Of a stretch of DNA of 64,000 bases, positions 8,346-17,987 are shown one piece after another (the first letter of the stretch is position 1; every line of letters begins with the position of its first letter). A program made the position numbers and the translations under genes. Source of the stretch: Mesorhizobium hawassense (GTDB lineage: Bacteria > Pseudomonadota > Alphaproteobacteria > Rhizobiales > Rhizobiaceae); contig NZ_QMBP01000002.1 in assembly GCF_003289945.1 (NCBI RefSeq), forward strand, positions 372,001 to 436,000, written 5' to 3'. A model generated the notes under the pieces. That model ran no database searches. It saw only the letters and a list, made by a program, of their open reading frames with translations, and was not told the DNA's origin.

Positions 8346-8825
8346 GTGGAACCGATCAGTCTCGATACGCTTCTGGCAAGCGTCGGCAAGGAGGTCGGCG
8401 TGTCGCCATGGCGCACGGTCACGCAGCGCATGATCGACCAGTTCGCCGATGCCACAGATGACCACCAGTTCATCCATTGCGATCCGGAGCGTGCCCAGCG
8501 CGAGACGCCGTTTGGCGGCACCATCGCGCATGGTTTTCTGTCGCTGTCGCTTTTGTCGGCAATGACGTTCGAGACCATGCCGCCGCTCGAAAACGGCAAG
8601 ATGGGCGTCAACCACGGCTTCGACACGCTGCGCTTCCTGGCACCGGTGAAGACCGGCTCGCGCATCCGCACCCGTTTCGTGCTGGCTGACGTCAAGGTCA
8701 GGCCTTCAGGCTGGGTGCAGACCGCGCATGACGTGACCATCGAGATCGAGGGATCGAAGAAGCCCGCTCTGACCGCGCGCTGGCTGACCCTGACCTTGCT
8801 TGAGCGCCTGCCAGAGACCGCATGA
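8346..8825 (+). CDS. MaoC-family (R)-specific enoyl-CoA hydratase
   Basis: This hot-dog-fold protein of 159 residues has the MaoC/PhaJ signature: FADATDDHQFIHCDPERA carries the catalytic Asp-x4-His hydratase motif, followed by FGGTIAHGFLSLSL. It should hydrate a trans-2-enoyl-CoA to the (R)-3-hydroxyacyl-CoA. ATG 8346 follows GCGGAGGA at short spacing. Its stop overlaps the kinase start by 4 bp (ATGA), so it is coupled to the ACAD11-type kinase. That pairing fits a route in which the ACAD product is an enoyl-CoA needing hydration. Confidence 0.9.
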   Translation: MEPISLDTLLASVGKEVGVSPWRTVTQRMIDQFADATDDHQFIHCDPERAQRETPFGGTIAHGFLSLSLLSAMTFETMPPLENGKMGVNHGFDTLRFLAPVKTGSRIRTRFVLADVKVRPSGWVQTAHDVTIEIEGSKKPALTARWLTLTLLERLPETA

Positions 8826-9859
8826 GCGGCGACGCCAATATCCTGGATCCAGAGACGCTTGCGCCCTATCTCGAAGCGCACATCCCGGGTTTTGCTGGGC
8901 TGTCCGCGATCGAGAAATTCAAATCCGGACAGTCCAATCCGACCTATCTCTTGACCGCCGCCAGCGGCCGGTACGTATTGCGCGCCAAGCCGCCGGGACA
9001 GCTCTTGAAATCCGCGCATCAGGTCGACCGCGAATTCCGGGTGATGCAGGCGCTTGCCGGCACGGCGGTGCCGGTGCCGCGCATGCTGCATCTCTCAGGC
9101 GAGGACTCGCCGATCGGCCGCATGTTCTACGTCATGGAATATCTTGACGGCCGCATCTTCTGGGATCCGTCTCTGCCGGACGCCTCGGGCAATGACGAGC
9201 GTGCCGCGATCTACGACGCCATGAACGCCACGCTCGCGGCCTTGCACGACGTCGATGTCGCGGCGGTCGGCTTGAGCGATTTCGGCAAGCCCGGCAGCTA
9301 TTTCGAGCGCCAGTTCGCCCGCTGGACCAGCCAGTATCGCGCGTCCGAAACCGAAACCATCGCCGACATGGACCGGCTGATTGCCTGGCTCGAAACGCAT
9401 ATGCCGGCCGATGATGGCCGCGTTTCGCTTGTCCACGGCGACTTCCGGCTGGACAACATGATCTTCGCGCCCGACGCATCGAAAGTCATTGCGGTGCTCG
9501 ACTGGGAATTGTCGACGCTCGGCCATCCCTTTGCCGACCTCGCCTATCAATGCATGCAGTGGCGGCTGCCGCATGCCTCGGGCTTTCGCGGCCTCGGCGG
9601 CATCGACCGAGCGGCGGCGGGCCTGCCTTCCGAGGAGGCCTATGTCGCCGCCTATTGCAAGCGGCGCGGCATCGAGGCGATCGGCAACTGGACGTTCTTC
9701 CTGGCCTTCTCCTTCTTCCGGCTGGCGGCGATCTGCCAGGGCGTCTATCGCCGTGCGCTGGACGGCAACGCCTCCAATCCTGAAAAGGCAAAAACCTACG
9801 GCCAGGCGGTAAATCTGCTCGCCGCGCTCGCGGTGAAATTGATCGATAGGGAGCGCTGA
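8822..9859 (+). CDS. ACAD11-type APH-fold acyl-CoA kinase
   Basis: This protein of 345 residues has an aminoglycoside-phosphotransferase fold and closely follows the N-terminal kinase half of ACAD10/ACAD11. Visible matches are KSGQSNPTYLL, YVLRAKPPGQLLKSAHQVDREF, the catalytic loop LVHGDFRLDNMIF (Asp in HGD), VLDWELSTLGHP and FFLAFSFFRLAAICQGVY. In that family it phosphorylates the 4-hydroxyl of 4-hydroxyacyl-CoA (LvaA in P. putida has the same role for 4-hydroxyvaleryl-CoA). Antibiotic resistance is unlikely given these signatures. Coupled to MaoC by a 4-bp overlap. Confidence 0.88.
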   Translation: MSGDANILDPETLAPYLEAHIPGFAGLSAIEKFKSGQSNPTYLLTAASGRYVLRAKPPGQLLKSAHQVDREFRVMQALAGTAVPVPRMLHLSGEDSPIGRMFYVMEYLDGRIFWDPSLPDASGNDERAAIYDAMNATLAALHDVDVAAVGLSDFGKPGSYFERQFARWTSQYRASETETIADMDRLIAWLETHMPADDGRVSLVHGDFRLDNMIFAPDASKVIAVLDWELSTLGHPFADLAYQCMQWRLPHASGFRGLGGIDRAAAGLPSEEAYVAAYCKRRGIEAIGNWTFFLAFSFFRLAAICQGVYRRALDGNASNPEKAKTYGQAVNLLAALAVKLIDRER

Positions 9860-9862
9860 GCG

Positions 9863-10639
9863 ATGGGCCGATTCGAGGGAGCGACCGTGCTGATCACCGG
9901 CGCGACCGGTGGCCTCGGCAGCGGCGCGGCAAAAGCCTTCGCCGCCGAAGGCGCACGGCTGGTGCTTTCCGATCTCGACGAGGCGGTGCTCGCCGGTTTC
10001 GCCGCAACGCTCGACGTCGAGACAGCTTGCCTTGCCGGCAACATTGCCGACGAAAAGCTGTCGGAGGACCTCGTGAAGTTGGCCGTCGAGAAATTCGGCC
10101 GGCTCGACATCGCCGTCAACAATGCCGGCATCGTGCACTCATTCGTGCGCCTGCCGCAGGTGACCTCCGAGGAGGCCCGCCGCGTGGTCGAGGTCGATCT
10201 GCTCGGCGTCTTTTATGCCATGAAGCACCAGATCCCGCAGCTGGAACGCCAGGTCAGGGAGAGTGGCAAGGGCGGCGTCATCGTCAACGTCGCGTCGGTC
10301 GCCGGCCTCTCCGGCGCGCCGAAGCTCTCGGTCTATGCCGCCGCCAAACATGGCGTGGTCGGCCTGACGCGCTCGGCGGCGGTGGAATATGCCAGCAAGG
10401 GTATTCGCATCAATGCGGTCTGCCCGGCCCACACGCGAACCGCGATGGTCGACGGCTTCGTCCGCTTTGCCGGCGCGCCCGAAGCCGAAGCGCTTGCCGA
10501 ACTCACCCGCGGCGTGCCGATGAAGCGTGTCGGTGAGGTCGACGAGATCACCACCGGCATTCTGTTCCTCGCCGACCCGGCCAATTCCTTCATGACCGGC
10601 CACACGCTGGCGCTCGACGGCGGCATCGGCGCCATCTGA
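9863..10639 (+). CDS. Short-chain dehydrogenase/reductase (SDR)
   Basis: This protein of 258 residues is a classical SDR: ITGATGGLGSGAAKAF cofactor loop, NNAGIVHSF, catalytic Ser in NVASVAGLSG, YAAAKHGVVGL and a PAHTRTAMV loop. It follows the kinase stop by 3 bp, so it is last in the SDR-MaoC-kinase-SDR operon. The pathway offers two dehydrogenation steps (4-oxo/4-hydroxy and 3-hydroxy/3-oxo) and two SDRs are present, one for each on the simplest reading; which does which is not visible. Confidence 0.88.
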   Translation: MGRFEGATVLITGATGGLGSGAAKAFAAEGARLVLSDLDEAVLAGFAATLDVETACLAGNIADEKLSEDLVKLAVEKFGRLDIAVNNAGIVHSFVRLPQVTSEEARRVVEVDLLGVFYAMKHQIPQLERQVRESGKGGVIVNVASVAGLSGAPKLSVYAAAKHGVVGLTRSAAVEYASKGIRINAVCPAHTRTAMVDGFVRFAGAPEAEALAELTRGVPMKRVGEVDEITTGILFLADPANSFMTGHTLALDGGIGAI

Positions 10640-10681
10640 GCAATTCCAGGAAGGTGCCCGGCGGTTTTCCGCCGGAATTGC
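10640..10681. repeat. Dispersed intergenic palindrome, copy 2
   Basis: GCAATTCC (10640-10647) is complemented by GGAATTGC (10674-10681). Inside is a perfect 7-bp stem, CCGGCGG-TTTT-CCGCCGG (10658-10675). It starts one base after the SDR stop. Sequence and length (42 bp) match the 43-bp copy at 40615, so it is a member of a repeat family that may also end transcripts. Confidence 0.8.
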
Positions 10682-10728
10682 GTTGAAACAGCAGGTTAGA
10701 GCGGACGTAACGGAACCGGAACGCTCTC

Positions 10729-10756
10729 TTGTCCGTTTCCGTACAGCGTATATAAT
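10729..10756 (+). promoter_or_regulatory. Predicted sigma-70-type promoter of the TetR gene
   Basis: TTGTCC (10729-10734) and TATAAT (10751-10756) are 16 bp apart. A start near 10763 would place transcription upstream of the TTG codon at 10791 and exclude the upstream start at 10683. ACGGAA (10710-10715) and TTCCGT (10737-10742) flank the -35 region as a possible operator. Confidence 0.6.
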
Positions 10757-10790
10757 TTCGCCAGGCAACCAACGACAAAGGCAGCGGACA

Positions 10791-11435
10791 TTGACGCTGA
10801 GCGTTCAGAAACGCCGCGAGAAACAGAAGGCGGAGCTTCGCTCGGAACTCGTCGCGGCGGCTCACAAGCTGGTGCAGGAGGAAGGCTATGAGGGCCTGAC
10901 CATCCGCAAGCTGGCCAAGCGCGTCGGCTATGCGCCGATGTCGGTCTATTCCTATTTCGCCGACAAGCAGGACATATTGTTCGCGCTGGCCGAGGACGCT
11001 TTCGAGACGCTGGCGCGGCGCATCGAGGAGCATCCGGCCGACGATCCGATCGAGGCGCTGCAGGCGGTGATGACCGAATACGCCGCCTTCGGCCTCGGAA
11101 ATCCCAACGAATACCGCACCGTTTTCATGACCGAGAAGACCAGGCTGCCGGAAGGCCGCAGCTACGAGGACATGGAAGAGGGCAACCCGGCCATGAAGGT
11201 GCTGATCAGCCGGGTCGAGGCCTGCGTCGCCGCCGGCAAGCTCAAGGGCGACCCGCGCGCTATCGCCACCATGCTGTGGACCGTCGGCCACGGCACCATC
11301 TCGCTGCTGATCACCTTTCCCTTCTATCCGTTCGGCGACGCCCAGGCCTATGTGAAGCGCATGTGCGATTTCACGCTGGCGGGACTTTCGGCGCGCGACG
11401 TTCCCCCCCTCACCGAGACGCCGATCGACTGTTGA
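10791..11435 (+). CDS. TetR/AcrR family transcriptional regulator
   Basis: This protein of about 214 residues has an N-terminal TetR helix-turn-helix (KLVQEEGYEGLTIRKLAKRVGYAPMSVYSYFADKQDILFALAE). A helical ligand domain and a WHG-like segment (TMLWTVGHGTISLLI) follow. The start is set at TTG 10791 because the predicted promoter lies just upstream; the open frame extends to 10683. It follows the acyl-CoA operon and probably represses it in response to an acyl-CoA or free acid. The triple GTACATGTAC site at 11509 is also close enough to be a target. Confidence 0.85.
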   Translation: MTLSVQKRREKQKAELRSELVAAAHKLVQEEGYEGLTIRKLAKRVGYAPMSVYSYFADKQDILFALAEDAFETLARRIEEHPADDPIEALQAVMTEYAAFGLGNPNEYRTVFMTEKTRLPEGRSYEDMEEGNPAMKVLISRVEACVAAGKLKGDPRAIATMLWTVGHGTISLLITFPFYPFGDAQAYVKRMCDFTLAGLSARDVPPLTETPIDC

Positions 11436-11508
11436 TCGCTTTCGCCGGCATTTCGCGCCCGATCGCTTGATTCACGCAGGCGAATTCCTACGTTCAAAAA
11501 AAGTTGCC

Positions 11509-11578
11509 GTACATGTACAGATTTTCCCTTGAACTTCACCTCCGTCGGTCGTATGTGTACGCTATATCGTACATGTAC
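11509..11578 (+). promoter_or_regulatory. Triple GTACATGTAC operator with promoter
   Basis: The 10-bp palindrome GTACATGTAC occurs exactly at 11509-11518 and 11569-11578, 60 bp apart. An 8/10 match GTATGTGTAC lies at 11551-11560. TTGAAC (11529-11534), a 17-bp spacer and TATGTG (11552-11557) form a possible promoter, so the middle and right sites would cover the -10 and start region. It serves the small secreted protein at 11600. The binding protein is unknown; a TetR-like factor would fit. Confidence 0.65.
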
Positions 11579-11599
11579 GGAAACGACTGGAGACGGACA

Positions 11600-11830
11600 A
11601 TGAAGAAGACCATCCTCACCCTCGCCGCCGTGCTGGCTTTCTCGGGCGCCGCCTTTGCTGGCGCTACCCAACCGGCCAAGCATGCGCCTGCTGCCTGCAC
11701 CAAGGCCAATGTGACGCTTGATTGCACTGCGACTGGCTCGGTCGAGAAGGCGGACGCCACCAAGAACGACACCAACAAGGGCCCGCGCCTCGGCATCGAC
11801 GTGAACCCATGGTTCGTGCCTGGCCTCTAA
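11600..11830 (+). CDS. Small secreted hypothetical protein
   Basis: This protein of 76 residues has a clear signal peptide (MKKTILTLAAVLAFSGAAFA, cleavage after AFA). The mature part of about 56 residues has two cysteines (ACTK and LDCTA) that could form a disulfide, a lysine/aspartate-rich middle and the tail DVNPWFVPGL. ATG 11600 follows GGAG at about 11588. The general layout recalls small secreted Mesorhizobium families, but I do not recognise it. The repeated palindrome in its promoter suggests tight control. Confidence 0.75.
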   Translation: MKKTILTLAAVLAFSGAAFAGATQPAKHAPAACTKANVTLDCTATGSVEKADATKNDTNKGPRLGIDVNPWFVPGL

Positions 11831-11850
11831 TCACTATCGGCAACACCTCA

Positions 11851-11887
11851 AACGAAAACGGGCGGCACTTGGCCGCCCTTTTTCGTT
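11851..11887. terminator. Bidirectional terminator
   Basis: Arms 11851-11866 and 11872-11887 pair over 16 bases with one mismatch around a 5-nt loop, with a GGGCGGC/GCCGCCC core and A and T tracts on opposite sides. It separates the convergent secreted-protein gene (11600-11830) and the DTFPASDP protein gene (11919-12143). Confidence 0.92.
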
Positions 11888-11918
11888 TTGCCTCCCGCCT
11901 TGGGCGATCCGCCCAAGC

Positions 11919-12799
<881 letters not shown>

Positions 12800-12807
<8 letters not shown>

Positions 12808-15793
12808 TGAGGCGTTCTCCCTTCTCGTCGACGAACACCATGCCGGTGACTTCCACCTCGATCGTGCCGTTCGGCATCGGCACATAGAGCGTCTCACCCA
12901 TGCGGTCGCGGCCGCCGGCGACCAGCGCAAGCGCGATCGAGCGGCCGCAATTCTCCGACCAGTAGCTGGAGGTGACGTGGCCGATCATCTTCATCGGGAT
13001 CGGCTGCTTCGGATCGGCGACGATCTGCGCGCCCTCTTCCAGCACGACCTTCGGGTCCTTGGTCTTCAGACCGACGAGCTGCTTGCGGCCCTTGGCCACC
13101 AGGTCCGATCGGGTCAGGCCGCGAATGCCGACGAAGTCGGTCTTCTTCTTGCCGACCGCCCAGTCGAGCCCGGCATCGTTCGGCGTCACCGTGCCGTCGG
13201 TGTCCTGGCCAACGATGATGTAGCCCTTTTCGGCGCGCAGCACGTGCATGGACTCGGTGCCGTAAGCGGTCGCGCCATGCTTCTGGCCTTCGGCCCACAA
13301 CGCTTCCCAGACCGCCTCGCCATAGTCGGCCGGCACGTTGACTTCGAAACCGCGCTCGCCGGTGAACGACATGCGGAACAGCCTGGTCGGCACGCCGCAG
13401 ATCTTGCCCTCGCGCACCGACATATGCGGCATCGCCTCGTCCGACATGTCGATGCCTTCGACCAGCGGGGCGATGATGTCACGCGACTTCGGCCCTTGCA
13501 CGGCAATGACAGCCCATTGCTCGGTGATCGAGGTCAGCCAGACATTGAGATGCGGAAACTCGGTCTGGAGGTAATCCTCCATGTGGTGCATGACGCGCGG
13601 CGCGCCGCCGGTGGTCGTCGTCACATGGAAACGGTCCGGCGCCAGCCTGCCGACGACGCCGTCGTCATAGATGAAGCCGTCCTCGCGCAGCATGATGCCG
13701 TAGCGGCAGCGGCCGGTTTCCAGCTTCTCCCACGGATTGGTGTAGAGCAGCTCCATGAATTTCGCCGCGTCCGGCCCGACCACCTCGATCTTGCCCAGCG
13801 TCGAGGCATCGAACAGGCCGCCCACCTTGCGCACCGTCACGCATTCGCGGTCGACCGCCTTGTGCATGTCCTCGCCGGCTTTCGGGAAATACCAAGCGCG
13901 CTTCCAGTGGCCGACATCCTCGAACACAGCGCCTTGCGACGCCGCCCAGCCATGTGTTGCCGTGCGGCGGGTCGGATCGAACAGCGCGCCGCGCGCGTGA
14001 CCGACGATCGAACCGAAGGTCACCGGCGTATAGGGCGCGCGGAACGTGGTGAGGCCGACTTGCGGGATCGGCTTGCCGAGTTCCTCGGCGGCGATCGCCA
14101 GGCCGTGCATGTTCGACGTCTTGCCCTGGTCGGTCGCCATGCCGTTGGTGGTGAAGCGCTTGACGTGCTCGATCGAGTGCATGCCCTCATGCACGGCCTG
14201 GCGGATGTCCTTGGCAGTGACGTCGTTCTGGAAATCGACGAAGGCCTTGACCGTGGTGCCCGGCCCGGCGCCGGGCCCGGCACCCAGCATGCCGCGCGAC
14301 CAGCTTTCGCCGGCATCGACCTTCGGCTTGGCCCCCTTTCCGGCCTGGCCACCGGCATCCTTCGCCGCCTTGGCGCCGGCCGCATATGCCTCGTCGACCG
14401 AAGCAGCCAGTCCATCGGTGCCGTTGCAAGCGCCGACCGACACGCAGTCCTGCGCATAGGTGCCAGGCACGAAGCGCCTGGTCTCGTCGTTGAAGGCGAC
14501 CTTGCCGCGCGACTGCGAGAACAGATGCACCGATGGCGTCCAGCCGGCCGACATCAATATGGCATCGACCGGAATGGTGCGCTCGCCGCCGCCATTCTTC
14601 GGCTGTACGGTCATCGAGGAGACGCGCAGCTTGCCGCCGGCGCTGACCACGGCGCGGCCGAAATTGATCTCGATGCCGAGCGCCCTCGCCTCGTCGATCA
14701 CCGGCCCGGCCGGGTTGTCGCGCAGGTCGACGATGGCCGCGATGTTGACGCCGGCCTTCTTGAGGTCGATGGCCGCGGCGTAGGCGGAATCATTCGCCGT
14801 ATAGACGCCGACATTCTTGCCGACCGCGACGCCATAGTGATTGAGATAGGTGCGCGCCGCCGAAGCCAGCATCACGCCCGGACGGTCGTTGTTGGCGAAC
14901 ACCATATGCCGCTCGATGGCGCCGGTCGCGATCACGACGCGATTGGCGCGGACCTGCCACAGGCGCTCGCGCGCCAGTTCGCGTCCCGGGCTCTTGAGAT
15001 GGTCGCTGACCCGCTCGACCAGTCCGACGAAATTCTGCGCGTAGTAGCCAAAGGCAGTGGTGCGGGAGAGCACGCGGACATTGTCCATCGCCTTGAGCCT
15101 GGCGATCGCGGCTTGCGCCCAGGCGTAGCCATTCTCGCCGTCGATCCTGGCGCCGCTCTCGAAGCGCAGGCTGCCGCCGAATTCGGCCTGCTCGTCGGCG
15201 AGGATCACACGCACGCCGGTCTCGGCCGCGGCAAGGGCAGCGGCAATGCCGGCGGCGCCGCCGCCCAGCACCAGCACCTCGCAATGCGCGTAGCGCGCGG
15301 CATAGTGGTCCGGATCCGGCTTTTCGGGCGAAACGCCAAGGCCGGCCGCGGCGCGGATCTTCGGTTCGTAGAGGTTCTTCCAAGCCGACTTCGGCCACAT
15401 GAAGGTCTTGTAGTAGAAGCCGGCCGAGAACAGCGGCGAGGCGATGTCGTTGACCGCGCCGATGTCGAAGGCGAGCGACGGCCAGCGGTTCTGCGAATTG
15501 GCGGTCAGCCCGTCATAGAGCTCCTGCACCGTGGCGCGTACATTCGGCGTCTTGCGCGCATCGTCGCGCACGATTTGCACCAGCGCGTTGGGCTCTTCCG
15601 CGCCGGCCGACAGGAAGCCGCGCGGCCGATGATACTTGAACGAGCGGCCGACCAGATGCACGCCGTTGGCGAGCAGCGCCGAGGCGAGCGTGTCGCCCTC
15701 GATGCCCGTATAGGACTTGTCGTCGAAGCTGAACGACGCGGTCTTGGCCTGCTTCAGGCGCCCGGCACCGGGGATGCGGAAGGCGGCGCTCAT
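12800..15793 (-). CDS. soxA: Sarcosine oxidase, alpha subunit
   Basis: This protein of 997 residues, the normal length, combines three parts. An N-terminal 2Fe-2S-ferredoxin-like segment comes first (residues 1-90, FDDKSYTGIEGDTLASALLANG). A FAD/NAD domain follows with VLGGGAAGIAAALAAAETG near residue 170. The C-terminal half is a folate-binding aminomethyltransferase (GcvT-like) domain with TGERGFEVNVP and DAGLDWAVGKKK. It produces 5,10-methylene-THF from the imine formed by SoxB. Its stop overlaps soxG and its start overlaps the soxD stop by 4 bp. Confidence 0.96.
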
Positions 15794-16086
15794 TTCGCGG
15801 CTCCAGGCAGCTTGGCGGGCTTCGGCTCGCCGGCCTTGTAGGTCATGACGAACTTGTCGGTGACGGTGTCGCGCACCGCGTTGAAGAAGCGCGCGCAGCC
15901 ATGGATGTGCCGCCAGCGCTCATAGATGACGCCCTTCGGGTTGGCGCGGATGAAGAAGAATTTCTCGAAATCGTCGTCGCTCTCGCCGGCAATGTTGGTG
16001 GAGCGCGCGATATGCGCCTCGCCGGCATTGCGGAACTCGAGTTCGGGGCGCTCTTCGTCGCAATAGGGGCAGCGGATGAGAAGCAT
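15790..16086 (-). CDS. soxD: Sarcosine oxidase, delta subunit
   Basis: This protein of 98 residues has the zinc-binding motif of the delta subunit: IRCPYCDEERPELEF at the N-terminus, and the conserved WRHIHGCARFFNAVRDT. It holds the alpha subunit in the complex. Start codon ATG 16086; 4-bp overlap with soxA and a 12-bp gap from the preceding unknown gene. The order soxB-X-soxD-soxA-soxG keeps the usual BDAG order apart from X. Confidence 0.95.
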   Translation of the reverse strand: MLLIRCPYCDEERPELEFRNAGEAHIARSTNIAGESDDDFEKFFFIRANPKGVIYERWRHIHGCARFFNAVRDTVTDKFVMTYKAGEPKPAKLPGAAK

Positions 16087-16098
16087 CTTGAGTTGATC

Positions 16099-16521
16099 CT
16101 ACAATTCGCCATGGCCGACGCGGGCGCCGGCCGGTTGATCGCAAAGCCGCCGGCCGAGCGCCGCGTAAGGCGCGACGAGCCGCATGCGTTCCTCGACCCT
16201 GGCCGAGGGTTTGAACAAGCTGCGGTTCGGTATGTTGCCGACAGTCAGCTGCATCGGATCGGTGGTGACGATGACGCCGCGCGGCTGGAAGGGCTTGTCC
16301 TGATCGAGGTCTTTCGGCCGACTCTCGAAGAACATCACGACCCTTTGGCCGGCGCTCCAGACACAGGTCAGCATGCCGTCGTCGACCGCGAACGGCCAAT
16401 CCGTCTCATGGTCCTCCCGGCTGATCGCCTGGAAGCGGACTTCGCCCGGCGTCGGCAGGTGAAACATCCCCTGCTCGCCGGCGAGCACCAGCGGCATCGC
16501 GACGGCCATCTCGGCCATCAT
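16099..16521 (-). CDS. Unrecognised protein inserted between soxB and soxD
   Basis: This protein of 140 residues is coupled to soxB by a TGATG overlap at 16519-16523 and ends 12 bp before soxD. No signal peptide or membrane helix is seen. It has an aromatic, mixed beta core (GMFHLPTPGEVRFQAIS, DGMLTCVWSAGQRVVMFFESRP, RGVIVTTDPMQLTVG) and a charged C-terminus with two late cysteines absent. It does not look like SoxG, SoxD or GlyA. Tight coupling implies a role with sarcosine oxidase, such as assembly, flavinylation or redox protection; that is inference only. Confidence 0.8.
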   Translation of the reverse strand: MMAEMAVAMPLVLAGEQGMFHLPTPGEVRFQAISREDHETDWPFAVDDGMLTCVWSAGQRVVMFFESRPKDLDQDKPFQPRGVIVTTDPMQLTVGNIPNRSLFKPSARVEERMRLVAPYAALGRRLCDQPAGARVGHGEL

Positions 16522-17774
16522 CAGTGCGCCACCGCCGCCGCGGCGGCCTCGTCGATGAGGCGGCCGGTGCGGAAGCGCTCGAGCGTGAAGGGCGCGTTGA
16601 TCGGGTGCGGGTCGTCCTTCGCGATCGTGTGCGCGAAGACATTGCCCGAGCCGGGCGTCGCCTTGAAGCCGCCCGTGCCCCAGCCGCAATTGACGTAGAG
16701 GCCCTTGACCGGCGTCTTCGCCAGGATCGGCGAACGGTCGGGCGTCACGTCGACGATGCCGCCCCAGGAGCGCAGCATCTTCATGCGCGTGAAGATCGGG
16801 AACATCTCGCAGATGGCGTCGAGCGTATGCTGCAATATGTGCAGGCCGCCGGTCTGCGAATAGGAGACATACTGGTCGGTGCCCGCGCCAATGACGAGCT
16901 CGCCCTTGTCCGACTGCGAGATATAGGCGTGCACGGTGTTCGACATCACCACGCAGGGCACCACCGGCTTGATCGGCTCCGACACCAGCGCCTGCAGCGG
17001 ATAGCTTTCGAGCGGCATGCGCACGCCGGCCATGTTCATGATGACCGAGGAATGGCCGGCCGCGACCACGCCGACCTTCTTGGCGCCGATGAATCCGCGC
17101 GTCGTCTCCACGCCGCTGACCGCGCCATTGGCGGCGCGCTTGATGCCGGTGACCTCGCAGTTCTGGATGATGTGCACGCCGCGCGCCGAAGCGCCGCGCG
17201 CATAGCCCCAGGCGACCGCGTCGTGGCGCGCCGTACCGCCGCGCCGCTGCAGTGCTGCGCCCATCACCGGATAGCGCGCTTCCTTGGAGATGTTGAGCGG
17301 CGGACAGAATTCCTTGGCCTGCTCCGGCGTCAACCATTCATTGTCGATGCCGTTGAGGCGGTTGGCGTGGATGTGGCGCTTGAACACCTGCACGTCGTGC
17401 ACGTTGTGCGCCAGCATCATGACGCCGCGCGCCGAATACATGACGTTGTAATTGAGCTCCTGGGATAGCCCGTCCCACAGCTTCAGCGCATGGTCGTAGA
17501 TGCCGGCGCTTTCGTCATAGAGATAGTTGGAACGGATGATGGTGGTGTTGCGGCCGGTGTTGCCGCCGCCGAGCCAACCCTTTTCCAGCACCGCGATGTT
17601 GGTGATGCCGTGCTCAGTGGCAAGATAATAGGCGGTGGCCAGGCCATGCCCGCCGGCGCCGACGATGATGACGTCGTATTCCTTCTTCGGCTCGGGCGAT
17701 GTCCACTGTTCTTCCCAGCCCTTGTGGCCGCGCATGGCCTCGCGGGCAATGGCGAATACCGAGTATTTCTTCAC
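16521..17774 (-). CDS. soxB: Sarcosine oxidase, beta subunit
   Basis: This protein of 417 residues, the usual length, starts with the family's conserved [23 protein letters not shown] from GTG 17774, with GAGGC upstream. The longer frame to 17825 is not conserved. The FAD-binding motif is [19 protein letters not shown], and [13 protein letters not shown] carries the covalent-flavin region. The subunit oxidises sarcosine and passes reducing equivalents to oxygen. It leads the sox operon; the promoter must lie in the 213-bp divergent spacer upstream. Confidence 0.96.
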   Translation of the reverse strand: MKKYSVFAIAREAMRGHKGWEEQWTSPEPKKEYDVIIVGAGGHGLATAYYLATEHGITNIAVLEKGWLGGGNTGRNTTIIRSNYLYDESAGIYDHALKLWDGLSQELNYNVMYSARGVMMLAHNVHDVQVFKRHIHANRLNGIDNEWLTPEQAKEFCPPLNISKEARYPVMGAALQRRGGTARHDAVAWGYARGASARGVHIIQNCEVTGIKRAANGAVSGVETTRGFIGAKKVGVVAAGHSSVIMNMAGVRMPLESYPLQALVSEPIKPVVPCVVMSNTVHAYISQSDKGELVIGAGTDQYVSYSQTGGLHILQHTLDAICEMFPIFTRMKMLRSWGGIVDVTPDRSPILAKTPVKGLYVNCGWGTGGFKATPGSGNVFAHTIAKDDPHPINAPFTLERFRTGRLIDEAAAAAVAH

Positions 17775-17857
17775 GTTAAGCCTCGCGCCAAAAATCGCGG
17801 ATGTGGTTCGGGCCTCTCCCGTCACGCGAGGTGTATCACTAGCGAAACCGCGATGTC

Positions 17858-17909
17858 ATCCTTGCGCTGATTGCGACGGCGCTTGCCGTTTTGCGCCGTC
17901 GCGGAAAGG
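17858..17909. promoter_or_regulatory. Strong inverted repeat in the soxB divergent spacer
   Basis: GCGACGGCGC (17873-17882) and GCGCCGTCGC (17893-17902) are perfect complements around a 10-nt loop. An outer pair, ATCCTT (17858-17863) and AAGGAT (17905-17910), extends the fold after short asymmetric gaps. It lies in the soxB leader or in the opposite gene's upstream region. No poly-T tract follows on either strand, so it is more likely a leader structure or operator than a terminator. Confidence 0.6.
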
Positions 17910-17987
17910 ATGCTTTCATCTGGCCGACAAGGCAGCATTCGGCAACACTCGCCCGATCCAAGGATGGATTCGAGGATTCGGGGGACG

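Noticed and set aside
8822..9859. Aminoglycoside phosphotransferase suggesting antibiotic resistance
   Set aside because: Long motifs match the ACAD10/ACAD11 kinase half, and the gene lies in an acyl-CoA operon.
17775..17987. Possible glycine riboswitch before soxB (GGGAGAGG and GC-rich stems on the minus strand)
   Set aside because: The conserved tandem aptamer cores and linker of the glycine riboswitch are not present; only the short GGGAGAGG matches.
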